A stretch of 64,000 nucleotides of DNA from Pyrocephalus nanus (lineage: Eukaryota > Chordata > Aves > Passeriformes > Tyrannidae): the NCBI GenBank assembly GCA_038380795.1, contig CM076268.1, positions 14,140,001 to 14,204,000 on the forward strand. Direction: 5' to 3'. The notes beneath the pieces are model-generated. The model was not told where the DNA came from and did not search any database. It saw only the letters and a program-made list of their open reading frames with translations. A program made the position numbers and the translations under genes. Shown piece by piece: positions 21,507 through 33,500 of this stretch (its first letter is position 1; each line of letters begins with the position of its first letter).

Positions 21507-24500
21507 GTCAGTGGCGGCCGCGCGCGCCGGGCCGCGCCGTGACACGTGGAGGCCGGGGCGGCTCCCGCGGCGGCGGCACCACGTGTGCCGGGAGCGGGCC
21601 CGGCGCGCCGGTGGCGGGTGGGGGATCAGCGCAGACCGAGAGCGCCCTCGCCGCACACGGAGTGGGGCGCCCCTTCTGTGGGCCGGGGAGGGGGATGTCC
21701 GGGGCTCTCCCGCCGGGTGGGGCCGTGGCGGCGCCGGGAGCTCCCGGAGAGGGGGGGCAGCACCGCGGCCCCGGGACCCGGCAGGGCGGGGGGGCTCGGT
21801 GCCCGCCGCGGGAGGTGACGCCTTTGCCTTGGGGAGTGGGAACCAGGGTGACGCCGGGTCAGCCATCCCCCCGCGGTCTCCCCATCCCGGCGCCGCCCTG
21901 TGCCACCTGCGGCTGCGGGGAGCGGGTGATTTGGGACTCCGGCACCTGCCGGTTTCGGTGGAGGAGCCGAGGGTGCAGGATTTGGTGTGCTCCGGGGAAG
22001 GAAGGGTTCCCCGAGCCGCACCAAGGGGTTATACCCGGGAAGCGGGGCTTTATCCCGGGGTAAGTGGCTCTGCCTGCGGGGCAGATCTGGGGCGCGGCGC
22101 GGTTGCCGCCGCCGCCGCTGTCACTGGCTCCGGTGGGACCTGGCGGCGCCGGGCTGGGCGCTGGGTGCGGGTGCGCTGCTGTGTGGACGGGGATGCAGCA
22201 TCCTCGTACGGGACCCGGGGACGCCTGCGTTCTGCGTTTATTGGGATTTCGGGGAACCCCGCGCCTCTGCCCCCCTCCAGGCTGCTCCTGCGTGGTCGAG
22301 GAGCTGCGGAGGAGACCCCCACCCCCCGCATCCCGAGCCCGCACAGCGGGATGTCGAGTCCGTCTTGCCCCTCCCCGACCCGGGCAAAGTGGTCGGCGTG
22401 CGGGGAAGGGAGGTGTATTCCCCGCCTGATGCTTCCCGAAAGAAGCTGAGGAATCCGGGGAGCATCCTCTGGCTGTGCCGCGCCGGCCGGGCGGAGCCCC
22501 CCGAGTTCTCGGGCTCCCCCCGCGCCCTTGCCGGCTGCTCGGGCCCGGTGAGAGCGGCGCTGGCAGCCGGCCGGGGGCATGGCCGCTCCGTGCTCGGGGC
22601 GTAGCCGCAGCATGCCGGGCACACGTGTCACCGGCGGGAGCCTCGGTTTTCCCTGCCGGGGAACAAACAGAGCAGCAGGCGCAGTGTCCCCTGTGCAGGA
22701 TGGGTGCCGCAGGAGCTGGTGGCCATGCTTAGTGCTCAGGCCCCGTCCATTGCAAGCTGTTGGCTCAAATCCCAGTGCCCCACGTGTCCAAGGCCTGCTC
22801 TGGTGCTGTGGGTATGTCCCTTCTCCCTGGCAGGGCTGGCTGCTTGGACACAGCGTGGCCAGAGCTGAAGCCCGTCCTTGAACGTTCCCGTGACCCTCTT
22901 CCCTGCTGTAAAGCAGAGAGGGGGAGTACGGGGGGTGCCTCTCCTGAGTTAGGGGTGATAGAGGTGTCTGGCAGGGAGGAGAGTGAGCAAGGGCACAGGA
23001 GCAGGCTGGGCTGGTTCATACCCCCGCCCTGACGCACAAGCGATGCTCAAGCGACAGGAGGTGCCGGCCCCAGGTGGATCAAAGGGAGTCCTGGGGGAAC
23101 ACAGCCTGGCTCGCTGGTGACTCACGGCTGTGGGACTCCTTATTGTAAAGCGCTGAGTCAAGGGAGTCGAAGAAGGCTTGGGAGACTTCCCTTCCTCCCC
23201 TTCCAGGCTGTGGGCAGGAGCTGCGGAAAGAGGCCATTTGAGTGGGAGGGTTTTGCTTCCCTCCCTCCAAACGTCTAGCACTGGTCATGGGTGGAAACCT
23301 CTTATTAGATGCTGCCTTTGGGGAGAGCCAGCCCTGTGGCCAGATGGGTAGGGTCATGCAGCCCTGGGGGTGTCCCCAAGACCCCCTTGCCATCAGCAGG
23401 CAGGAATCAGCTGGCCCCTGTGTCCCTGGGCTGCTGAGGCTCCATCCTGCTGGCTCCTCTGGTGGCCCAGGCGCCTCTGCCTGCCGGTCACCGCTGACTC
23501 AGGGCTGCACGCCGGCGCTGGGCGTGTGAGCCTGGATGTAATTCCCCGCTCCTCCCAGTATCTGCGTGAGGATTGGCCGGGAATCACAGCCAGGCTGCGC
23601 CTAGAGGGCTGCCAGTGAGCTCTGTGCTGGGCTCTGACCGGCAGCCAGCACTGGCCGAGGGAGGGGACTGGAGATGCTGAGCGGTAAAACTGCTCTGTAG
23701 CCTGATCTGCACGGTGGGGTGGTGTCCTGGTGTCACTGGTGGACTCCGCTTCCAGGCAGAGGGCCCTGGGAGAGGCTGGCCCAGGCTGCCGAACTGGCTG
23801 CAGAGCCCCAAACCACTGCAGGCTCCTGGTCTTTAAGGCTGCTATGTCACAGGCTGGGGAGATCGGGGATGGGTGACTGCGGAGCATTGCTGTGGGTTTT
23901 CGGGCTTTGATTCCCAGCTTGTTCCTGGGATACCTGAGTTCTGGGGTTGCCTGGGGCTCCTGGCTGTGCTGCGGCCAGAGGTGCCTGCTCTGTCTAATTG
24001 GAACAAGTCTTTGGAGAGTCCCAGGGACCATGGGTTTGGACATGTGGATTTAGTGCTGCCATATTTTAGGAAACACCTATTTAGTGAAATGCCTGCTCTC
24101 CCTCTGGTGCAGTTTCCTGCTTGCTAGAAGAGGATTTCAAAGTATGGGCAGGTCCTATACAGGGATAGGGTGCATTTGTCCTGCATGGGCTCAGGCTCAT
24201 GCAAGCAGCAGTACCTGCATGAAACATGGGTGAGCTGCATCAGATGAGCATCCTCCAGGGTCTGGCCGGATTCTCCGGGTGCTGCTCCAAGGGGAGGAAG
24301 ACAGTTTGCTGCCTGCTCCCAGCCAGCTTTGGGAGGGAGGTGCTGGTGGCATGCCTACGCTGATGCTCTGCTCTGTATGTCCAGCAGCTCTGCCCAGCCA
24401 GGGGCCGCAGCCCCTGCCCTCACCTGGCATCTGGCTTTTCATGCCTTTTCCTGGCCTTCCTACAGCGCTGGACATACAGTGCAGTGAAGGCACCATGAAG

Positions 24501-27500
24501 TGTAGTGTAACTTTCTGAAGTTACTCAGCATTACTCAAACATCCCTGGAGGTGGCTGAGGGACTGGAAAGGATGTGGGGCTGGGAATATGAAGAAAGAAG
24601 AGTAACAAAGCTGTTTCGGTCCTGGATTGCCAGCACAGAGCATGTCCTCTTGTAGCCTGCAGCAGAGGTGTTGGGATTGGGCTCCAGCAGTGGCAGCTGG
24701 CTGCATCCCTGTTGCTGACTCCTGCACTTTTGTTATGAATTTCGTAATGGTTTTGGGCTTATCTGAAGCGCCAAGAGCTGGAGCTGGGGGAGCGCGTGAC
24801 AGTCCGTGGGGTGGTGAGAGCCTGCCTGTTCCCTCCCTGTCCCACATGAGCAGTGTTTGGTGTTGAGCAGAGGCTGGGGCTTTATCAGTTCACCTTTTCC
24901 AGTCACGCAGCTGCGGAGTGGATCAGGCAGAAATTTTTGGTGTGGAGGCATCCCAGGTAACTGGAGGCATCTTGGGGTGAAAGCGGCACACCACGTTGTG
25001 CAGTGGGGTGGATACTCCCAAAGCAAGAGGGAATAATCCCTGTGCCAGCTTCTGACCTGTAGCCGTGTCCCACCTGCCTTCCCTGCATGTTTGGGGCACG
25101 GGAATCCTCTGCTGCGGTTTGCAGCACGGGCTATCAGGAGCCCGTGTGTGCTGTGGAGGAGATCAGCATTGGTAGTGGCGCCGTGCAAAGTGTTTACCTG
25201 GCTCCCCATGCTCCTCAACAGTGCTTTTCCCTCGAGGATGACTTGAACTTAACGTCGTTGGATGCAGAAACCATCTTGGAGGCTGAAGAGATCCTTGGGA
25301 CAATGCAGAACTATCTCGACTCCTCTGTGATCTCTATCATTGAGGATCTCTCTCTGTGCGAGGTGGGAGCTCACACATGGGATGTGGTGGCCGGGCTGGC
25401 TCTGACTGTGACATGGGTGGGGGTGGCAGCAATGTTCCCCAGGGCCAGGTCTTGTGGCTGTGCCCCATCACACTCTGAGACTGCCCCTGCTCTTTAGCAG
25501 AGCAAGGTCTGCCTGGATGTGCAGAATGAGCTGTCCTTGCTGACTGCCATCACGGAAATCCTGGACAGCACGGATGATGAGACCCTGTCCCCCTTTGACA
25601 CCATCATGGATGCAGAGCTGCTGACCTCACCTCGTGAGCGGGAGAATCCCTCGGTGAGTTGCAGGGCAGAGCCAGCCTGACCCCAGAACCTGTGGGAAGA
25701 TGCTCAGGCAGGGCTCTTCTAGGTCCTGGCATGAGGGTGCCCTGAGGTGGTAGGACTCCTGTCCCCAGTAACCTGCAATGCTTCCTCTGACTAGTAACGT
25801 GAGAGAAGGGCTGAACCAGGCCTGGACACCCCCAGGGCTCCAGTGTAGTCCTGGGGGGCCATGCCTTCGCTTTGTGTCTCGGTGTAGAGCCAGAGATGTG
25901 CCAGAGGCTTTGGGGGGCAGAACATCCCCAATCAGAGCTGCATCTGCTGAGGGTGAAACAGGGCTGAGTTTGTTTCCGGGCTCTGTGGGGTGAAAAGAGC
26001 GGTCACTGTGGGGCTGGGGGTGGCCTGTCCCCTTTGGCAGCGTAAACCTGCCCCTGTCTCATCCTCTGTCCATCTCGTCTTCAGTTTCAGAAGTTTCTCA
26101 CCTTGTCCCGTCCATTGCTGGAGTGTGAGAGCCCTGCCCTGGAGCAGTCCAAGGCTCTCAGGCCTCTCAGCAGCAGCAGCAGTGTCTCTGTGATTGGGAA
26201 GGTGAGCACCTGAGCAGCGGAATCTTAAGGAGCAGTGTTGGGATGGTGCTGGGATAACTGTCCCTGCTGCTGTCCCCAGCCCTAGCCTTCCTGCCTGGCA
26301 CAGGCATTCTTTCCCAGAAGCAATGCTTTTGTAAGGCATCAGTGGCAGTAGGAATCGGGTCTGCCCCAGGTGGTGGGTGCTGGGGACTGGGGATGCTCCC
26401 ATAGGGGTGGCAGGTTTCCAGCTCTGTTGTGTCATACTGGGAGGGTCAGATGTGTCCCAGCTTTTTGTCTGCCCAGGGACTTTGCTGTAGCAGACCCACA
26501 GTTGTCTGTGCCTGGGGGAGTTCTGGTGAAAGCCCAGGAGCTGATGCTTGCTGTTGTCCCCCTTCCCAGACTGACGCTGACCTGGCCTGGGACTGTGCTG
26601 CTCATGGCCTCGAGGACACAGTGCTGCCAAAGAAGCAAGTCTGCAGCACCCCGAGAGTGGAGAGGAAGGTGGGCTGGCACCGGACTCGAGAGCAGCCCTT
26701 GCCACAGCGCAGTGATGGGGAGGAAGAAGAGGAAGAAGCTGCCTTGTCTGTGGAGCTAGACAGCAGCATGAAGGCTGTGGATTTCTGTGTGAGTGAGGCT
26801 GGGGCAGCACTGGAGGAGCATGAAGACCCCTGCATCATCAACACAGGTGATGTGTCTCTGAGTGAGCTGGTGAAGTCCATGCACCCGTACTGCCTGCCCA
26901 CATTCACTGTGTGCCTGGACCCTGAGACTGAGCCTGTGGCCAAGGAACTTCTGAGCAGTCCGGTCTTGCTGGAAATAGTGCCTGATGAAGGAGAGAGTGT
27001 GGAGATCCCTGTGGTCCTGCAGCCCTTGGCTCCCAGCTCTCTTGATCTGGAGCCCCAGCTCCTGGGAGCAGAGGAGGGTACCAGGGCGTCAATCCCAGAA
27101 GATAGAGAGGAGCTGCCAGGAACTCCAAACCAGGAAAGTGGAGTGGAGGAGAAGAAGGAAGAAAAACTGCCTGGGAAGGAGCCTTCCTGCACTACCCCAG
27201 AGGGCACCTCCTCACCAGAGGCAGCAGCACCTGGAACCTGGAATCCCAACAGCAGCTCCTGGCACAGCACGGAAGCCACAGTGGGTGGCAAACGTGAGTG
27301 CTCTGAGAAGGGACGGGGCCGTGAGAGAGCAAGGAAGAGTCGGAAAAAGAAAGCAGAGGACCAAAGCAAGCAGGCCAGGCCTGGCAGAGACTCTGTGGCC
27401 CACCGGCTTCGCTCTGCTGGCTCCGGGCAGCCCCCGGGCCAGCTGGCCACCAGCCGGCAGCGGGCAGCATGTCCCTCTGTCCAGGTCTCAGACTTCCTGG

Positions 27501-30500
27501 CACAGCAGCTGGAACGAGCCCGGAAGGAGGGGCAGATGGAGCTGAATGCCGAGCGGGCACCACGACCCCAGGGCAGGCCCCGGAGCACATCAGGGGCCTC
27601 CCTTCCCAAGAAAGCGCAGCAGGAACTGCAGAAGGTGCCATCCCCAGAAGCGGTGAGTGTAGCCCCAGAGAAGAACAAGACTGCGGTGCCTCTGGAGAAG
27701 ACCACACCAAGCACGGAGGGGCAGCCAGCAACTGCATGTCCCAGCCCGACGGACCAGGCTGAGGGCCAGGGAGATGCACAGACGTCTGCTGGACAGAACA
27801 GTGGGGTCTCGGAGGCTGCCTCTCAGCTCCTGGAGCAAGGTGTGCGGTTGGAGCCCTCCCAGAGCCTGCCAGCAGCAGAGCCGAGGGAGGGCCTGCCCAA
27901 GGAAGCCAAACCCAAGGCGCTGAGCCTGCGGGAATACCGCATCCGCATGCTGCACCGCCAGTCCAGCGCGAGTGGCAGCCAGGAAGGCAAGAAGCAAGTG
28001 GCCGGCAAGTGGCCCAGCGTCCCTGAGCCTCCAACAGAGCTGGCAGAGATCCCCTGCCTGGTGTCACCCATGCGCTCTGCCACTGAGGCAGACAGTGCTC
28101 AGGAGGGCTTGGAGAAACCCGCCAGCCCCACTGCTGGCCCTTCTCCTGCTGGCAAAACTCCCACTGTTCTGGCTTCAGCTATGGCACCTGCCACGGCTCC
28201 ACCACCCACAACACCAATGCCTTTTGCTGCACCAAACGTGCCCCCAGCCGCTGGGATGGCCCCTGCCGGGATGCCGCCAGCCTCTGCCGGTGCTTACACC
28301 CTTTACCCACCAGTGCCTTCCTGGCCCTGTTTTAGCCCCCCGCCCATGGGCTGCCATGGTTTGCCCCCGCCACCCCTTGCCGGCTCCTCCAGTACTTTTC
28401 ACATGGTGCCTGGCCTCCCTCCTCCAGCCATGGCCTGGCCCCCACCGGCTGTGCCACCCCCACCTCCATTTGGCCTTGGTGGCCTCTATGGCCCAGTGGG
28501 GTGGGCACCACCATCCTACTGGCCAGGAATCCCCATGCCACCTCCGGTGCCTGCCCTGGCATACAGGGACCCCAGAACAGCAGCGCAGGCTGCCGCTGCC
28601 TTCCCAGCTGGCAGCCACCCTAGCGCAGCCCTCCTGCATGGGCAGCCTCCTGCCGCCCCTGTGCTCAGCTGCCCGGAGCCACCGGCCTTCCCTGTCCAGC
28701 CCCCTGCTGCCCCGACCACCGAGATGGGGGCTGCTGGTGGCCCAGCCAGGCCAGCGACCAGCAGGGTACCGGACTCCAGAAGGCAGGCACGGCTGGCAGG
28801 GGAGAGCTCTCTCCCCAAAGCCCCTCTGGCTCCTGCCCCAGCCCAGCCTCTGCCAGCCCCCTCAGTTGCCGCTGCCCAGCCCAGCCGAGTCCCTCCTGCA
28901 GCACCAGTCCCCCAGCCTGCCCCAACTCAGCCTCCAGAGGAGCTTCAGGCTGTAACCCCCACCCAGCTCCCAAAGGCCCCTCCAGCTGTCATCCACTGCC
29001 CTGTGGAGGTGTCCCCTGCCGCTGGCCCTGCTGGGGAGTCCCCTGACACCTGCCCCACGGAGAAGGCTGTTGGGCCAGGCAAGGGGACAGTGGAGAGAGC
29101 CCTGCTGGAGCCCAAGGCAGCTGCTGGGCAGGAGCTGCCTGGCCAAACATCCACCTCCCAGGCTGCGGCACCACCACCAAAAGCAGATCGAGAGAGCAGC
29201 CTGCCCAACAAGGCGCCCGCTGCGCGGCCGTGGAGGCACCAGCCGCTCCTCAGCCCGGCACAGCCCCGTGACAGCAGCAAGGACATCGTGGAAGCCTTCA
29301 TCAGCGAGATTGGTGAGTGGGAGGGTTGTGGGGCCATGAGTTGAGTGTCACCAGCCAGTGAGGCTGCAGTGCTGCTGGCAGCCTACGTAGCAGAATCGAT
29401 TCCTGGCACTTCTGGCGGTGAAAGTGGCAAAGCTATGCCCATGGGCCTGCAATCTCTTCCCGGTGCTCTGCTAGGATGTTGCCTCCAGTGGATGGTCTGG
29501 GCTGGCTGTGCCCAAACTGGTCCGTCCTGGGTTTGCAGAACTGTACGCTCCTGTCCTTGCTGCAGGAGGCACAGAGCTGCTGCAGGCTGTGCCACTGCTT
29601 CTCCTCCCAGGCACTTGCCCCATCATCCAGGGAGGCTGCTGCTGGGGGAGGATGGGGTTGGAATGCATCCCTGTGGTGCCAGGAGGATTTTGGCTGACCT
29701 GACTTGCTGTGCTTTCTCCCTGGCCCAGGGATTGAAGCCACCGACCTGTCCAGCCTGCTGGAGCAGTTTGAGAAGTCTGAAGGTGCGGATGCCGTCCCTT
29801 GTGGTGCTCCCTCTGTGCTGTGCCGGCCTCCCTGGGCTGCCCATGGTCCTTGTGGTGGGGTGGGAGTGGAGGGGCTGTGATGTTGCTGCCTGTGGGCTGG
29901 TATTACTCTGCCCAGGTGCCTTGTCCTGGGGGTGTTTCTGCCTCCGTGTCCTTCTTGAAGGTGACCAAGGGGGTGGTGAAGAGTGTCTAAAGGAAAGGGG
30001 GATGTGCAGCTCCTCTCTGCAGGAAGCTGGGTTTGGGATTCTGTGAAATTTCCCTCTCTATGCCTGGGGTGTTCTGTGTGTCCCCTTCCCTCCAGTCTTG
30101 GCCTCTCACCATCCTCACCTACCTGTCTCTTTTTAGCCAAGAAGGAGGAGACTCCTGTGCAGCCCCCCGAGGACAGGAGGCCGACAGGGAGCTCCGGGTG
30201 AGTACCAAGACGTGGGCAGCTGGTGCCCTAGTTTGGAGCCTGGTGAGTGCTGAGTCTTGCCTTTGGTGGGGGCATGGGGCAGCTCTCAGTCCTGGCAGGG
30301 TGTGAACTGTGCTGTGTCTACCAGCTCGGAAGGGGATGAGCTTTTTGCTGGACTGGGGCCAGAGCTGGCACTGAGCGGGAGAAGCAGCGATGAGCATGAC
30401 CAGACTGTGCAAGTTCTGTCTTTGCAGCTCTCTTGGATTGTCAGCCTCCTTGGACTTGCTGTTGGTGCAGCTTGAATGGGTGCCCCAGGTGTGGGGACTG

Positions 30501-33500
30501 GGGCTGGGCTTTGCCTGCCACATTTGACAAAGCTCCTTTCCCTTTCTCAGGCCTGAGACCCAGCAGGATGGACAGACCCAGCAGGAGAGGAAGCCCCCAG
30601 ATGGCCTGCATGCCTCTGAGCTGGCCAATGTGGCAGGTAATGAATACCTGGGGCGAGGCAGGGGAGCCCCTGGTGTCCTGGCAGCTTGGGGAGTGAGGGA
30701 GGCCTGGCCATGAGGGAGCCCAGCTGGGCAGGTTGCATCAAGGGGCTGCTCTTGAAAGCCTTCTGATACTCTCACAGGCCTCACCCCGCCAGCAACGCCC
30801 CCCCATCAGCTCTGGAAGCCTTTGCCTGCTGTCTCGCTGCTGGCCAAGGCCAAGTCACCTGGGTCTGCACCCCAGGAAGGGTCCCAGAAGACAGCCAAGC
30901 TGATGAAAGCCAAGCCACTGCCCCCAAACAAGATCCAGGGGAAGAGTGTGGTTCTGGCCCCCACCGGCACAGCCCCCAGCCACGTCTGCTCGGGAGACCA
31001 CGACTACTGCATTCCAGCTGTGGCACAGCCGGAGAGCAACAGTATCCCTGGCACGAAGCCCCCTGCCGAGGGCGGCTCCCGCTGGAATGTCAAACGCCAC
31101 CGGGACATAACTATCAAACCCATCTCCTCCTTAACCAAACGGACGCTGGACCAACCTGAGCCCACCCCACCAGCCCCCCCTCCCACTGTGGGGCCCATCC
31201 AGGAGCCCGTGGGGACAGCCTGCCTAGCCCCCCTGGATTATCGGACTACCATCCCCAACAAGGCCGCCACCAGGTGCAGCAGTCCCCCCACCTCGGTGCT
31301 CCTGTCTCCAGCTGCGTCCCCGTGCCGGGACCAGGAGGTGAGGACTCCCAGTGCCCAGCCCAGCCATGCTGCTGCCAAGAGGTCCCTGCGCTGCTACCGG
31401 AGACCCCAGGACTCACCCAGCCCCTCTACTGACAGCTGGAGGGCTGGCCGGAGCCGTGCCAGCCGTTCCTTCAGCTCCAGTTCGGATGGAGCTAGCGAGT
31501 CCTCATCTTCATCTTCATCCTCATCCTCCCGATCCCGGTCACGGTCGTTGTCCCCACCCCCCAAGCGGTGGCGAAGGTAAGCTGTGCATTGTTTGTCGCT
31601 TCTCTTGGGGCAGTTGTCTGGTGGCTGGTCTTTTGCAGGTGCCCAGACACCTCTTTATGGTCCTACTTGATGGCTTTTTGTCCTTGTGGCCCTTCTGAAG
31701 GGGTGCCTGAAGGGACAGACCGTGGGAGCTGCTGTGACACCCTGCCTGTGGGTGTCTGGCTGAACCCCACATCTGAGCAGGTGTGCCTGCAAAGCTACCA
31801 CTGAGCCAGGATTCCTTATTCGTCCTGGAACATGAGTTCTTGGCTGCATCTTGGCTCTTGAATGCCTTTTCTGGGGTATTACTGCAGGTGTTTGTGTTTG
31901 TGAAATGGGGCTGCTGCAGTCCTAGGTGTAAAAATGAGAGGAGCTGCAGCAGAGCTCTCCAGGGAGCTGCTGGAGCCAAGCAGGGAAAAACCCGTCCGGC
32001 TTGACTGCCTCAGGGGCTCCCTGTGCTCCTTATGGAGGTGGCTGTGTAGGGAAGTGGGACAGCTTGGCCTCTGTGGGACACATTTGTTTTGGAGTCCTTG
32101 TGCATCTGAGTGAAGCACAGCCTGTCCCAGCTGGGCTGGGAAGCACTGGAGCTGGCTAAAGGTATCTCTTGTCCTTTCCTGAGTGTTCAGCCAGTTCTGG
32201 AGACATCTCTGGGCGTGAGGGGCCTTTCCAACTAAGACCCCTCCACTGATGGCCAGTAAATGCAGAGGCTGGAGCTGGAAAGGACAGGTATATAGTGCCA
32301 TGTCCCAGGGATGTGCAGCTTGGGGACTGTCAAGTGAAATGTCTGGCTTGGCTTTCTAGCAAATGCAGATGGCCTAGTGCTGAGAAATGTCCTTGTGGAC
32401 TGCGCCATCCTGACTTGCTGTGCTTCAGGGGAACATGTGGTAGTACCAGGCAGCATCCCTTGCCAGGCCTGAGTTTGCCTATGGCAGGGACCACCTTTGG
32501 GCAGCATGGCTGGAGATGGACTGTGCTTGTGAGCCTTCTCCCTTTTTTCTGTGGTGTTGGAAGCCAAGAAGAGCAACATCTCTGTAGTGCCGCCCTGGCT
32601 GTCTTGGGCAGAGATTTCCACAGTTTAGTTCATTCTGGGGGTGTGTCCTGTCCGAGTGGGGTGCTGGATACTGTGGGGAGGATGGAGGTGTTTTTCATTG
32701 CTGGAGCCTCGTGGTGCTGGCCATGGGAATTGCTCAGCTCTGTCTCTCCTTCCCCCAGATACCGCTCAAGATGTTCCCACAGCTCCTCCTCTCGCTCCAG
32801 CTGTGGGTCATGTGGCAGGTCCCGTGATAGGTCCTCATCCTCATCATCAACATCCTCCTACTCGTCCAGGTCCACATCCCATAGCCAGTCCCGCTCCCCC
32901 TCACCCCGCAGGAGGAGTAACAGGCGGAGAAGGTGAGCGTGGCCACCCTGCAGGACTGTGAGTTCTCCCCAACCCCTCTCCCAGCCTCCTGTGTCCTGGG
33001 CAGGAATAGACCCACTCCTTCACTATCTCCCTTGTGTTTGGGATCACTCTCCTCTGACACTCCCATGATCCCGTAGCTCATGTGTTTGGTTTCTGCCCTG
33101 CCAGATACAGTTGCGATGCACAGGACCACTACCAAAGGCAGAGGATCCTCCAGAAGGAACGTGCAATAGTGAGTGCTGGAGGGCTGGGAAAATGGGGCTA
33201 AAGATTTGGGGGTCCACACTCAGTTCAGAAAGCTACGGTGATGCAGCATTGCTGGGAAGCCCTGGCCAGGGCATGGTGTGGTGGGTGGCTATGCAAGGGA
33301 GGGTGCTCTTTGGGAGAGGTCCTGCTCATGGGTGGGGCATCCCTGTCCGCAGGAGGAGCGTCGAGTTGTGTTTATCGGCAAGATCCCCAGCAGGATGACA
33401 CGGTCAGAGCTGCAACACCGCTTCTCTGTGTTTGGGGACATTGAGGAGTGCACCCTGCACTTCCGGTCTGAGGGGTAAGAGCTGTGGGGATGTGGGTCAG

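Larger units (their letters stand above)
20880..22600 (+). promoter_or_regulatory. PPRC1 CpG-island promoter and first exon region
   Basis: Long CpG-dense block enclosing the PPRC1 initiator exon and the start of intron 1. Upstream of the ATG it holds a ZNF143/THAP11-type motif (21290-21301) and a CACGTG E-box (21319-21324). Two further CACGTG boxes lie just inside intron 1 (21543-21548, 21580-21585). The start codon itself lies in AAGATGGCGGC, a YY1-type initiator motif, and a second AAGATGGCC occurs at 21159. An ATG at 21124 opens a long frame overlapping the real start out of frame. If transcripts begin that far upstream it would be a repressive upstream ORF. Confidence 0.75.

Noticed and set aside
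20990..22449. Open frames of 357 and 375 codons around the PPRC1 first exon
   Set aside because: They are in the wrong frame or continue through the exon 1 donor into intron 1, and are Arg/Gly/Pro-rich with no homology I recognise. An ATG at 21124 could at most be an upstream ORF.
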